A stretch of 64,000 nt of DNA, from assembly GCA_030448265.1 (NCBI GenBank), contig JAUJNG010000002.1:1-64000 (forward strand). Direction: 5' to 3'. Under the pieces are notes generated by a model, which worked only from the letters and a program-made list of their open reading frames with translations, was not told the origin of the DNA and searched no databases. Positions 45,263 through 54,675 of this stretch are shown piece after piece. Position 1 is the stretch's first letter. Each line of letters opens with the position of its first letter. The translations under genes and the position numbers were made by a program. This DNA is from Abditibacterium sp. Its GTDB lineage: Bacteria > Armatimonadota > Abditibacteriia > Abditibacteriales > Abditibacteriaceae.

Positions 45263-45303
45263 CCTCCCCGACCCTCCCCACCAGTGGAGAGGGTCGGGGA
45301 GGG
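45263..45303. repeat. Short hairpin in convergent gap (family A-like)
   Basis: CCTCCCCGACCCTCCCC pairs with GAGAGGGTCGGGGAGG around ACCAGTG. It lies in the convergent gap of the oxidoreductase and the GH36-like gene and may act as a terminator; it shares the CCTCCCC/GGGGAGG flavour of families A and D. Confidence 0.75.
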
Positions 45304-45340
45304 GCCAACCGTCGTCGAAACAGCTTTCAACCTTCACTTT

Positions 45341-46957
45341 TCACCCCAACTTCTCAAAGCGCAACCACAAATAGCGCAGTTTTTCGGAAATTTCGACCTT
45401 TAAATCCCCATCTCGCAGCGTCGCCGTGCCCTCGCCGCCCAAAATTTCGAGTTGGCCGCTCACTTTGCCCAATAGCGGCAGGCGAATTTCGTAGTTCGCC
45501 GCCTCGTTGAGTTCGCGAAAAAGCAAGGCGTAGCCGCTTCGACGGTCGGCGGCCACCGAAATGAAGCCCGTCCAGGCATTGCCGTCGGGGGCCTCTCCTA
45601 CCGGCAGAATCGTGCCGTTTTGCATCGCCTCGCGCTCGTTTTTCCACTTCGCAATGAGAGGCGCGGCCTCTTGGAAGTAGGATGCGGGCAGATTTTGATT
45701 TTCAAACCAGCCGAGCGGCGAACACATCATCACACTCGCAAACAGGGCATCGGGCCGGTATTGTGACGGAGCCAATGGGTCGTCCGCGTATTTTTCCCCG
45801 TTGCGCGCATGGTTGAGCCATTCGAGGCGCAGGCGCACCGGATCGATCCAGTGCGCGAGTTGCCAGGCCACACGCAGCGTGTGGTGGGGCCAGTAGTTAT
45901 GCCAGTCGGTGTAGCGATTTTCGACGAATAGCGCGCCAGGTTCGATGAGGCCGAAGTAGCCGAAACGCCGCTCTGCGGTGATGTCTAAATCGAAGGAAAC
46001 CGCGCCCTTCGAGCCGTCGCGGACGCGGGCGAAGAGCAATTTCAAATTGGCTTCGCTCTGAGGCGAGGTGATTTTGAGAGCGTCGATCTTGAAAAAATCG
46101 ACGCCCAGTTCGCGGTGGTGGCGCAGCAGCAGTTCCGCATCGCGTTCCCAATTCGCGGCCTCATTGGAGCAGTCGGGCGCGAACCACAAACCGACGCGAA
46201 GGTTGCGTTCGCGAGCCAACTGAAACAGAGGTTGCAGGCCATCGGGAAAGCGTTCTCGATTGACATCCCAGAAATGCGCGTCGCTTTCCCAGAACCCGCT
46301 CCACTGGCCGCCGCCGCGCGCCTGGGCCGAATTGGAAGTCATGCCGTGCTGCCAGCCGTCGTCGATTTGCACGATGTCGGCGCCCAGACGGGCCGCACTT
46401 TCGATTTCACGCGCCATAAAAGCGGGGTTAAGGTGGGCGTCGCGACTGCGGTCGCCCCAGGTGTTGGTGAGCAGAAGTCCGTCGCGCGCGGGATGGTAAG
46501 GCCGGATTTCGCGCTGAATTGCGTGGAGCGCCGCGATGCGCCCCCATTTTCCGCCCTCGTAAGTGAGAACACGCCACTCATACCCGTCGCTTCGATTCAA
46601 TTCCAGCGCGCCGTCTCGTCCCAGGCAAATGTCCCATTCGCTGGGAGTGGCGCGCGACGCGGGCAGGGGCGCCAGTTTGACGAAAACCGTGCCGCTTCCA
46701 TCCAGCACACTTTCCACCACGAAAAGGTTGCCGGCGAGCCGGATTTCACGGTTGGAAGGGTGCAAAAGCCATTCTCGCTCGTGGACAAGTTCGGCGCAGG
46801 CGTCGGTCTGGTCGCGCAGCAGCACCTGAATCAGACGAAACCTTCCTGGCGCAAAAGACAACAGCGCGGGGGAAACCGTGGCGGGAACGGACGAATCGAG
46901 TTCGACGCCCGATGGAGCCGCGCTATGGGGCGAAATAGGTTCTGGGGAGTTATTCAC
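45341..46957 (-). CDS. Alpha-galactosidase-like glycoside hydrolase (GH36/clan GH-D)
   Basis: A 538-residue TIM-barrel enzyme. Beta-strand motifs are QIDDGWQ near 196-202, LRVGLWFAPD near 250, and the nucleophile-bearing strand VDFFKIDAL near 290, where the Asp corresponds to the KWD-type nucleophile of GH36; NHARNG and HWIDP follow. The N-terminal 140 residues are a beta-sandwich and the last 90 a short C-terminal sheet. No signal peptide is seen, so it probably acts on internalised oligosaccharides. It is the last gene of the minus-strand hydrolase run. The GTG start lacks a good ribosome site. Released galactose would feed galK. Confidence 0.83.
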   Translation of the reverse strand: MNNSPEPISPHSAAPSGVELDSSVPATVSPALLSFAPGRFRLIQVLLRDQTDACAELVHEREWLLHPSNREIRLAGNLFVVESVLDGSGTVFVKLAPLPASRATPSEWDICLGRDGALELNRSDGYEWRVLTYEGGKWGRIAALHAIQREIRPYHPARDGLLLTNTWGDRSRDAHLNPAFMAREIESAARLGADIVQIDDGWQHGMTSNSAQARGGGQWSGFWESDAHFWDVNRERFPDGLQPLFQLARERNLRVGLWFAPDCSNEAANWERDAELLLRHHRELGVDFFKIDALKITSPQSEANLKLLFARVRDGSKGAVSFDLDITAERRFGYFGLIEPGALFVENRYTDWHNYWPHHTLRVAWQLAHWIDPVRLRLEWLNHARNGEKYADDPLAPSQYRPDALFASVMMCSPLGWFENQNLPASYFQEAAPLIAKWKNEREAMQNGTILPVGEAPDGNAWTGFISVAADRRSGYALLFRELNEAANYEIRLPLLGKVSGQLEILGGEGTATLRDGDLKVEISEKLRYLWLRFEKLG

Positions 46958-47035
46958 AAGGGGGAATATATCTCTCCCATCTATCGCCGACAGAAAGCAG
47001 GAGAAGCCGCCAAAGCGAGAACGAAAAGCAAAATT

Positions 47036-48844
47036 TCACTCTGTCGCGTAACGGTAGTTGAAGCGGCGCGGCGGCGCGCAGTCGCCGTCGGTGAACCAGC
47101 TTGTTAAGTCGTTGGGATCGGCGTTATCGACCCATTTGAAATCGAAACCGACCTGACCCGCGCTCTGGCCGATGCTCGAAAGTGGCACGGCGATTTGCAG
47201 TTCGCTGCCCCTCGCCGTGAAACTTGCCCGCGCGCTGCGTTTCCAGCCGCCGTTTTCCCAGCGCGAGATGGTGATTTCGCGCCCGTTCAAAACCGTGCCG
47301 CTGACCAGAAAATCGTAGCCGTTCCAGCCGGTTGCCGAATTTTGGTCGGAGTTGAGGAAAAGCATCATCCAGCGCGGATCGGTCGAAGGCGAAAGCGGCT
47401 GCGCGGTGCGGGCGTAAAAATAAACGTTTCTGGCATCGCGCGCCACTTTACAACTCACGATGTCATTGCGGCCCGAAGTGTTTTTATAGTGCAAATCGCC
47501 CCAACCGGTGTGATCGCGGTGCAGGGTATCGCCCACCGTGTCGCGAAATTCGGGCGTCACGCTCTGCCACTGCGAGGCATCGCGGTGGATGTCGATGGAC
47601 TGCGCTTTTCCGGCGACCGAAACGGGCCGCGCGCCTTTGTATTTACGGATATTGGCGACGAGTTGCAGATAATAGTTGTCGGTGTAGCCGCCCTTCATCG
47701 GATCGGCATCGCGCGAAAACTCGGCGTTGTAAACATCGACGAAAAAGGTGTCGCCTTGCCTGATCGGGCGGCCCACGAGGTTGAGATCGCCCAGGTCACC
47801 GGCGCCGCCGATCTGACGCTGCGCCACCCATTCGTTCCAGCCGGTCACGAAAACCAGCGGCGGGTCGATCTCCAGCGCCCGCTTCCACTGCTCCTCGAAC
47901 TGGATGCCCTGGTCGTAGGTCGCCGTCATGTCGAATTGGTCGATCTTGACCGGAGTGCCGTTGGCGTAGGAGCGCCCGATATTGTGAAAAACGGGGTGCG
48001 AGGCGACGCCCACCGCGACTTGTTCGACCTCACCCATTGGACTTAAACCAGGTTTTTGCGGCGTTTTGTCGCGCCACGGCCATTTACCCTTCCCGTCGCC
48101 AAACCAGCCGTTGGGGTCGGTCTCGAACCACGACTTGCGCCAGGTGAAAAACGCTTTTACCTCGTCGGGAATCGCTTCGCCTTTCTCGGTTTTGGCCTCG
48201 ATGTCGGCCAGAATGAGCGGTTTTCCCTCCCAGCGAAACCACAGTTCCTCGTAGAGTCTCGGTTTATACCATTCGTTCCACAGCCGGTTCAGGGTGGGAA
48301 CGGTGTGGGCGTTGAGGACAAAGGCGATTTGCGGCGTCGGGTTGCCCTGCGCGCGCATCTGGCGCGCGGTTTCAAACAGCACTTTCATCTCGGCGGGATA
48401 GGTAAAAGCGTTGGTCACATCGACGAAGAGGCAATCCACGCCCGCGACGGCCAGCATCGAGAGGTTGCGCCGCGCCACCCAGGGATCGGTCGCGCGGTAA
48501 TAGCCCACTTCCGGCTCGCCCCACCAGTGAAAAACATCCTTGGCGGCCCACTGCGGGTTTCGGGGATTGGCGGCAATCAGTTTCGTTATATCGTGCGGCC
48601 CAGGCGTGCCGTGATGGCCCTGCCACACGAAATAAAAAATACCGACGAACTTATCTTTCTGCGGAGGCCGCACTTCGCCGCCCAGGGGCAGGGCGCGTCC
48701 CAGTGCATCGGTGGCGATCCAGGTATCAAAAAAGAGGTCGCGCAGGGGCGCGGCGGGTTGAGGAGTTGAAGCCATCGGAGTTTGAGCGCCGCACGGCGCG
48801 CCAATCAGGGCCAAAAGCGGCAGCAGTTGAAGCGGTTTCATCAT
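47036..48844 (-). CDS. Secreted GH71/99-like glycoside hydrolase
   Basis: A 602-residue exported protein. The signal peptide ends near QTPMA (LQLLPLLALIGAPCGAQ). The catalytic barrel has FVGIFYFVWQGHHG near 65-78 and, near 331, VFVTGWNEWV, the strand expected to carry the acid catalysts of GH71/GH99-like enzymes. The C-terminal 170 residues (SGRNDIVSCKVARDARNVYF; MMLFLNSDQNSATGWNGYDF) look like a CBM9/DOMON-type sugar-binding sandwich. The second ATG, at 48841, may be the real start because of the GAGGA site. Its paralogue at 54676-56958 shares the same order of domains. Confidence 0.8.
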   Translation of the reverse strand: MMKPLQLLPLLALIGAPCGAQTPMASTPQPAAPLRDLFFDTWIATDALGRALPLGGEVRPPQKDKFVGIFYFVWQGHHGTPGPHDITKLIAANPRNPQWAAKDVFHWWGEPEVGYYRATDPWVARRNLSMLAVAGVDCLFVDVTNAFTYPAEMKVLFETARQMRAQGNPTPQIAFVLNAHTVPTLNRLWNEWYKPRLYEELWFRWEGKPLILADIEAKTEKGEAIPDEVKAFFTWRKSWFETDPNGWFGDGKGKWPWRDKTPQKPGLSPMGEVEQVAVGVASHPVFHNIGRSYANGTPVKIDQFDMTATYDQGIQFEEQWKRALEIDPPLVFVTGWNEWVAQRQIGGAGDLGDLNLVGRPIRQGDTFFVDVYNAEFSRDADPMKGGYTDNYYLQLVANIRKYKGARPVSVAGKAQSIDIHRDASQWQSVTPEFRDTVGDTLHRDHTGWGDLHYKNTSGRNDIVSCKVARDARNVYFYARTAQPLSPSTDPRWMMLFLNSDQNSATGWNGYDFLVSGTVLNGREITISRWENGGWKRSARASFTARGSELQIAVPLSSIGQSAGQVGFDFKWVDNADPNDLTSWFTDGDCAPPRRFNYRYATE

Positions 48845-48884
48845 TTCCTCAGAACCTCTTTGGACAGCCTCTTAGTTTCAGTCT

Positions 48885-50810
48885 TCACTGCCAAAATGCC
48901 TCGAAAACCCGCAACTGCGCCGCGCCGATGGAAAACGCTGTCGCATCGAGCCGCGCATCGTCGGGCACAATTTGAAAGACCATCTTTTGACCCGCCGCCG
49001 TGACATAGCGGGTCACATCAACCATTGCTTGGGCAGATTGCGGCTGCAACACCACCTGTCCCAGTAAATCGGCCTGCGCGACATCGCCAGTGCCGCCATA
49101 AACGCGCACGCGAAGCGGAGTTTTGTGCGCGGTGGCTTGAAGCGCGAGCATGACCCGCCCCTTCATCGCCCTCGGTTTCAGAGCGCGCAACGTGCCCTGC
49201 TCGACTGCGACGGGAACAACCGCGCGGGGCGTGCCGCTCAGTGTGGGCCGCACCGTGACCAAAGCGATGGAATGAGCCGCCATCGTCAGAGTCATCTTTC
49301 CCGCAAGCGGCAGTCCCAGCACCATTCTCACGTCGCCGTGATGCGTTGCACTGACTTCTTCCACCGTCGTGAGCGCGCCCTGCGGCAGTTTCCAGGCGGA
49401 AAGATCGAGACTCACATTGCGCGCCGCGCCCAGATTGGTGACCATCAAGGTGCTGGTGCCATTGGCTTCGTCGCGCGCGCCGGCGGTGTGAAGGTCCTTT
49501 CCTGTTACGGTCGGCTCCGCCATCCTCGCCCGCGCGCCTTTGAAGCCGCGCATGAACAGCCGCACCGCTTCGGCGCCCCTGGTGCTGGAAGTGATGTTTT
49601 TGAGTGGATCGCGGTTGTCGATAATGTGGGTGCCGTTTTTCTTGACCTGGCCGTTGCCGAGGTTGTCGGTCTGGGTGAGTCGAAAAACGTAAACCTCATC
49701 GATGCCGGCGTTGACGTAAGCGGCGGCGATGGCGCCGAAAGCGTCGTAATATCCGGCGCTGTCGAGGGTTTCGGGCTTTTTGGAAAAGTCTCCCGCCGTG
49801 CTGACGTTCATTTCCGAGACGATGAGTGGCAGCGCGACGCCGCCGTTGGCGCCGGCCACGAGTTGGCGCAATTTGGGCAAATCTTTGGAAATGCGCGCCG
49901 GAGAGCGACCGTAGCTTTGAAAGGCGTAAACCTGAAATAATTCGGGGTTGGCGGCGCTGCTCCCCGAAAAATTCTCCCTGCGATGGCGCATTGCCAGTTC
50001 GCCCCAGCCGGTTTTGGCATCGCGCGTATCGGGGCGGCCCTGGCGCGGGCCAAAAACGATCATTCCGGCTGACACCGGCGCCGAGATTTGCGCTCGCAGC
50101 GATTTACCGTCGATGCGATTGACATCATTGATGGCGGCCTGCACCGCATCGGAGCCGATTTGCAGGCGGCGCAAGTAGTCGCTCTGTTCGATATGGATGT
50201 GGGCGGGATGATCCGGCTCGTTGAAAAGCTGAAAACGCTGCACATCGTAAGTGCGCGCCAGATAAAAAGCGTTGAGATAAACGCCGCGCCAGTAAGTCCA
50301 ACGTCCGAACCAGTCGGGTGCGCCGTCTGCGGTGTTGAAAGGATGCTTCGGAGTCGAGCGCGAAAGCATCACCAGCACCTCCACGCCCATTTTACGCAGC
50401 TCCGACAACGAAAAAACGCTGCCGATAGTGCCCGCCGGTATGCCCTTGAAGTGTTGACCGACCTTGGCTTCGTAGGCTTTCCAGTCGAGGCCCGCCATAG
50501 GATTGGCGCCCAACTGCGCGCGCTGCGCCTCGAATTGGGCCAATCCCCCGTTCCAGCGCGGTGGGTCGTCGGGCCACACCGGTTGGGGCCACCAGAAGCG
50601 TGCGCCGTTCATTTCGCTGTAGCGCAGCCAGTTCGACACGTTGCTACCAGGGAAGTTGTCGCCCATGTTGTAGCCGATGAGCGCCGGTGTGCGCCCCACG
50701 ATTTGCGACGAAACCGTGACTGTCGCGGACTGCGGGTTGGGCGCGTTTTGCGCTTTCGCGGAGACCAAGAGCGACAGCGCGGCGGCGACGAGAAAAATCG
50801 CTTTTTTCAT
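48885..50810 (-). CDS. Secreted clan GH-A glycoside hydrolase of undefined family
   Basis: A 641-residue exported enzyme with a signal peptide (AIFLVAAALSLLVSAKAQ). The (beta/alpha)8 barrel shows QLFNEPDHP near 198, with the acid/base Glu, and LIVSEMNVST near 332, with the nucleophile Glu, the arrangement of clan GH-A families such as GH39, GH30 or GH5. After about residue 440 there is a beta-sandwich. The exact family cannot be chosen by eye. The ATG lies one base after the stop codon of the preceding GH78-like gene, so the two are coupled. Confidence 0.72.
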   Translation of the reverse strand: MKKAIFLVAAALSLLVSAKAQNAPNPQSATVTVSSQIVGRTPALIGYNMGDNFPGSNVSNWLRYSEMNGARFWWPQPVWPDDPPRWNGGLAQFEAQRAQLGANPMAGLDWKAYEAKVGQHFKGIPAGTIGSVFSLSELRKMGVEVLVMLSRSTPKHPFNTADGAPDWFGRWTYWRGVYLNAFYLARTYDVQRFQLFNEPDHPAHIHIEQSDYLRRLQIGSDAVQAAINDVNRIDGKSLRAQISAPVSAGMIVFGPRQGRPDTRDAKTGWGELAMRHRRENFSGSSAANPELFQVYAFQSYGRSPARISKDLPKLRQLVAGANGGVALPLIVSEMNVSTAGDFSKKPETLDSAGYYDAFGAIAAAYVNAGIDEVYVFRLTQTDNLGNGQVKKNGTHIIDNRDPLKNITSSTRGAEAVRLFMRGFKGARARMAEPTVTGKDLHTAGARDEANGTSTLMVTNLGAARNVSLDLSAWKLPQGALTTVEEVSATHHGDVRMVLGLPLAGKMTLTMAAHSIALVTVRPTLSGTPRAVVPVAVEQGTLRALKPRAMKGRVMLALQATAHKTPLRVRVYGGTGDVAQADLLGQVVLQPQSAQAMVDVTRYVTAAGQKMVFQIVPDDARLDATAFSIGAAQLRVFEAFWQ

Positions 50811-50811
50811 C

Positions 50812-52461
50812 TTAATGTTCCACTTGAATGCCCGCAGGCGCCTCAATGTGAGAAACGACTTCGCCGCGCTCGTTTTTCTCATGGCGGACGTGGATGGGGC
50901 CAAGGGGCGTGGGAAAATCGCCCTCCGCCCACTCCAGATCGCCCAGATCCGGCGCGATCTTCACCCGTTTACCGCCCGCCTCTAAAAATTGCACGCCCAG
51001 CACATGGTCGGACAGAAACGCAGTCGGCCCCGCCGCCCAGCCGTGACACAGCGAATGGCGCAGGCCCACATAGCAATACTCGCCGCAGTCGCGGTGAACA
51101 TCGCGCTTCCCTTCATCCGGCAGTTCGTCGATGCGGCCCGCACCATCGGCCCAGGACAGCTCAAAATGCTCCCAGAAAGTGGTGGCGCCCAGATCGAGCA
51201 TCGCGCCCCAGTAGGCGCGAATCACATCGAGAGCGCCGTTCATATCGCCCGCGAGGGCACGCGCCTGCAGGGTGTAAAATCCGTAAAACGTGGAGAGGCT
51301 TTCGAGCGGCGACTGCGACAGAACCTGCGCGTTGGCGGTTTGGGCGTCGGCCATCTGTGCCAGAACCAGAAGCGCGGCGGCCTGCTTGCTTCCGGCGCGA
51401 TTCGCCTCCCCGCCTGGCGGCAGCGCGGGCGCATTGCGACGCAAAACCGCGACGCTTTGACGGCATTGCTGCGCCAGTTCATCTTCGCCCAGCGCCTCGC
51501 AAAGCTGCGCGCCGCACTCCAAAGTCCAGCTCAACAGCGCGTGCAGACCCGCCGCCACCGCGTCCTGATTCGAACTCGATGGCCAGTCCAGAAACGTCCA
51601 GCCGCGCCACGAAATCACGCTTTCTTCGCCGATTTGCGCCCTCAAAAGCGGCAAAAGCCCGCGCAAATAAGGGCGCTGCTCTTCCAGATAAACCCTATCG
51701 CCGGTTTGCAGCCACCAGTCGCGCTGCAAAATCACCCACCACATCGAATAGGAGCCGATGCCGTTCATCCACTGCGGAAGCGGCGTGTGGTCGCGCACCC
51801 AGTCGAGACTTTGCGGCACAATTTCCAGGGCGCCGTAGCAGCGCAAAACCACGGCGATTTCGGGATGCAAATCGCCCATCCACACGATGCGGTCGCGCTT
51901 GATGCCGTCCCAGATGAAATCCTGTAAACAGAGCCGCACCGTTTCGCGCCCCACGCGCCAGATTTGATTGAGGCGTTCGTCCGAGCAGGAAAAAGAGCCG
52001 ATTTCCACCGGTTCCTGCTCCAGAGCGACGGCGCGCGCCGCGACGAGCGGAACCGAGGCATCTTCAAGCAAATCGAGGCGCGCGAAGCGAAACCCGCTCT
52101 GCCCGAACTCCTGCGAACTCATCGGCGCCAGCAGAATCTCGAAATCGTGATTGGCGTGGTTGTTGTTGGGATCGCCCATCGCTTCGGAGGCGCTTTCGCC
52201 CAATCGCAGCCGCGCGCGCACCGAGGCGTTGCCTTCAATTGGGCCGGCCACGAGTTGAACTCCGCCGTGCAGTTCGCGCCCGAAATCGAGTAAAACGCCC
52301 GCGTTGGGGCCGCGCAGTTGGCACGACGGCGCGGGCTGCGCCAGGGCCTGACCCCAATTATTTTCGAGCAAAACGGAGGTGTTTTCGGCGTTTTGTGTCC
52401 ACAGCACGCGCGTCGGCGCGAGAAAACGGCGGGTTCGGGGGTCGATGGGAGAAGCGTTCAT
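50812..52461 (-). CDS. GH78-like alpha-L-rhamnosidase
   Basis: A 549-residue six-hairpin enzyme. WDGIKRDRIVWMGDLHPE near 182-200 corresponds to the GH78 general-acid motif (usually with DERxGWTGD), and LRHSLCHGWAAGPTAFLSD near 490 to the base-side motif with HGWG/A. The N-terminal beta-sandwich (FGRELHGGVQ) is also typical. No signal peptide is present, so the enzyme should be cytoplasmic, or belong to a co-secreted set. The presence of rhamnose mutarotase at 61017-61331 supports rhamnose release. The C terminus joins the next gene with a one-base gap. Confidence 0.8.
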   Translation of the reverse strand: MNASPIDPRTRRFLAPTRVLWTQNAENTSVLLENNWGQALAQPAPSCQLRGPNAGVLLDFGRELHGGVQLVAGPIEGNASVRARLRLGESASEAMGDPNNNHANHDFEILLAPMSSQEFGQSGFRFARLDLLEDASVPLVAARAVALEQEPVEIGSFSCSDERLNQIWRVGRETVRLCLQDFIWDGIKRDRIVWMGDLHPEIAVVLRCYGALEIVPQSLDWVRDHTPLPQWMNGIGSYSMWWVILQRDWWLQTGDRVYLEEQRPYLRGLLPLLRAQIGEESVISWRGWTFLDWPSSSNQDAVAAGLHALLSWTLECGAQLCEALGEDELAQQCRQSVAVLRRNAPALPPGGEANRAGSKQAAALLVLAQMADAQTANAQVLSQSPLESLSTFYGFYTLQARALAGDMNGALDVIRAYWGAMLDLGATTFWEHFELSWADGAGRIDELPDEGKRDVHRDCGEYCYVGLRHSLCHGWAAGPTAFLSDHVLGVQFLEAGGKRVKIAPDLGDLEWAEGDFPTPLGPIHVRHEKNERGEVVSHIEAPAGIQVEH

Positions 52462-52529
52462 AGGGTAGCGAGAGAATGTAAGAGGACATCAGTCTCGCCT
52501 CTTTCTTCGACAGGCACTCAGACTGATTT

Positions 52530-54605
52530 TCAGGGCAAAAAGGTGTGTCCGGCGCGACCCTGCCAGAAGTCGATGAGCAGCCAGAACACGAAAGCGCAGG
52601 ACTCGCCCAGAATCACGCCGAGCGCGATGGGAACGCATTGCCTGTAGGCATCGTGGCCGCCAAAACGGGTGATGGTGGCTTTGAGGAGCCAGCCCAGGAA
52701 AAACGAGAACCAGGCGCGCTGCGTCGGCGCCGTGAGCGCGAGCAGATAGCCGAGCGGATGAAGCGGAAACCACGCGAAACGCGAGCGCGCCGTGACCATC
52801 AGCGCGGTAAGACCGCCGCCTACGCCGAGCCAGAACCAGTTGTTGAGATCGCCGCCCTCGACGCCGCGCAGCAGAGTTTGCGCGTTTTGCGCCGGATATT
52901 GCGGCGCTATAATCGAAAACCAGGCATGAAGCGTGAGTCCGCCCGCGACGTAGCCCATGCGGACTTTGGCCCACAATCCCACGCCCATCGCCACGAAAAT
53001 CGTCGCCGCGATGAGAACCGCCAGCCGCCGCGCCGCGATATTGCGGTCGTGCGCGAGCTTAAACGAGTGCAAAAAGCTCGGCATGATGAAGGCGCGCATA
53101 TCCTGGAAAAACGAGACCTGCAAAAACGTCCCAGGCACAATCGAGGCGGCGTTCATCCATTGCCCCGCCGTGCCCGCGCCAAAAAGCTGCGCCAGACTCC
53201 CAAGCGGCACCCACCCCTGATTGATGAACATCACGCCGCCTTCGATAACCGCGCGCGAGAGGACAATGGCCGTCACCAGATACAAAATCCACAGCGCAAT
53301 CGCCACATCGATCCGCATTCCGGCCAGACAGCTCCAGCCGATGATAAAAGCGAACGACCCCACAAAACCCCAGAACGCGAGCGGATAAGGGAGCGCTTCG
53401 CGGCCTTCGGTTTCGCCCGCCTTCGCTTTGCCGAATGCGCGTTTAAAAATGTGACCCAGATGGCCGCGCGCCGTCCACAATAGCAACCCCGAATACGCCA
53501 GATAGCCGCCGACCTGCTGAAACGCGGTAAAGGTGCGCGCCACGCCGTCGCCGCTATGCCCCAGCGCGGGCGGCAGATTGCCGTAGGGAAAACCCAGAAA
53601 ATAGGCGGCGACATATTGAAACTGCACCAGCCACAGCCCCGCCCACAGCGAAAACGACATTTCCGTGGTCAGCAAAAAGGTGATGGCGACGAAAATCGGC
53701 CACACCTGCATCGCCATGGGTGCCATCTGGTTCCAGGGCGCTTCGGTGAACAAGCGTCCGAGCGGAAAACCGAGCGGAATCACCGGCACATCGGGAAAGT
53801 AGAAGTTCAGCCCGTTGACGAAATTCAGGAGAAAAACGCCGCTAAAACCGGCCCACATCAAGCGATTGGAGAAAAAGCGCCGCACCAGAGGCCGTCCGTG
53901 CGCGTCGGCGTCGGCCACGAGTTCCTGCGGCACGCGCAGAAGGGGAAAGGAAAGCGCCTCGTATTGGCCCCACTGTGCCCGCAGCATCACGGAAAGGCAG
54001 CCCAGCATCGCATAGGACGCCAGAACCAGGCTGCTCCACGCCGCCATCGGCACCAGCCAGGCGCCCCAGGGAATGTTTTGCCCACCGGTTCCCAGATACC
54101 AGTCGCTAATCGCGGCTTTGGAACCCTCGCTGTAGCTGCCCGATTCCCATATCGCCGCTGAAAACCAGGGCTTCAAATACGGTTCGAGAAACGAAAGCCA
54201 TTTATTTTCCGGCGTCGCGTAGTAGAACGAGCCAATCGAGTGCGCCACGTAAAAGCTTTCGCTGCCCATGCCTGGCAGCAGAGTCGAAAACAGGCACGAA
54301 ATGTAAACCACCAGCACTTCGTTGCGGGTGAGAGCCAGACGCGCCGAAGCCAGTTTGAGAAGCGGATTGACGACCAGCAGCAAAAAAAGCAGAACGGCGA
54401 TGGCGCCGATGGGCAGATGGCCCGCGCCCAGTTTGGTGTTGCGAACTTGCAGGTCGATGACCGGCACGAGATAGCCAAACCATGCCGCCAGCCCCAGCGA
54501 GAGCAGCACCGCGCGCGGCGTGACGCCGATTTCAAGTTTCGCCTTGGGCGCCGGTGCAATGGTTTCGGGTGAGGATGCGGATTCAGGAAGGTTTTCGACG
54601 GCCAT
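52530..54605 (-). CDS. DUF6784/DUF6785-type multipass membrane protein, copy 2
   Basis: A 691-residue, roughly 14-helix membrane protein and a clear paralogue of 23905-25932: shared blocks include GVTPRAVLLSLGLA, FPLLRVPQEL, WNQMAPMAMQVWP, HSFKLAHDRN and RFAWFPLHPLGYL. It is set within the minus-strand hydrolase cluster between the second GH71/99-like gene and the GH78-like gene. There is no TonB receptor, ABC or major-facilitator transporter in this region, so this protein is the main candidate for substrate or product uptake; that is an inference from context. Confidence 0.78.
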   Translation of the reverse strand: MAVENLPESASSPETIAPAPKAKLEIGVTPRAVLLSLGLAAWFGYLVPVIDLQVRNTKLGAGHLPIGAIAVLLFLLLVVNPLLKLASARLALTRNEVLVVYISCLFSTLLPGMGSESFYVAHSIGSFYYATPENKWLSFLEPYLKPWFSAAIWESGSYSEGSKAAISDWYLGTGGQNIPWGAWLVPMAAWSSLVLASYAMLGCLSVMLRAQWGQYEALSFPLLRVPQELVADADAHGRPLVRRFFSNRLMWAGFSGVFLLNFVNGLNFYFPDVPVIPLGFPLGRLFTEAPWNQMAPMAMQVWPIFVAITFLLTTEMSFSLWAGLWLVQFQYVAAYFLGFPYGNLPPALGHSGDGVARTFTAFQQVGGYLAYSGLLLWTARGHLGHIFKRAFGKAKAGETEGREALPYPLAFWGFVGSFAFIIGWSCLAGMRIDVAIALWILYLVTAIVLSRAVIEGGVMFINQGWVPLGSLAQLFGAGTAGQWMNAASIVPGTFLQVSFFQDMRAFIMPSFLHSFKLAHDRNIAARRLAVLIAATIFVAMGVGLWAKVRMGYVAGGLTLHAWFSIIAPQYPAQNAQTLLRGVEGGDLNNWFWLGVGGGLTALMVTARSRFAWFPLHPLGYLLALTAPTQRAWFSFFLGWLLKATITRFGGHDAYRQCVPIALGVILGESCAFVFWLLIDFWQGRAGHTFLP

Positions 54606-54675
54606 AGGGTTATTTTGGCGTTATTCAGTCGAGACGGCACCGGCCCCTTGCAAAGCCACAATTACGTCCGATACT

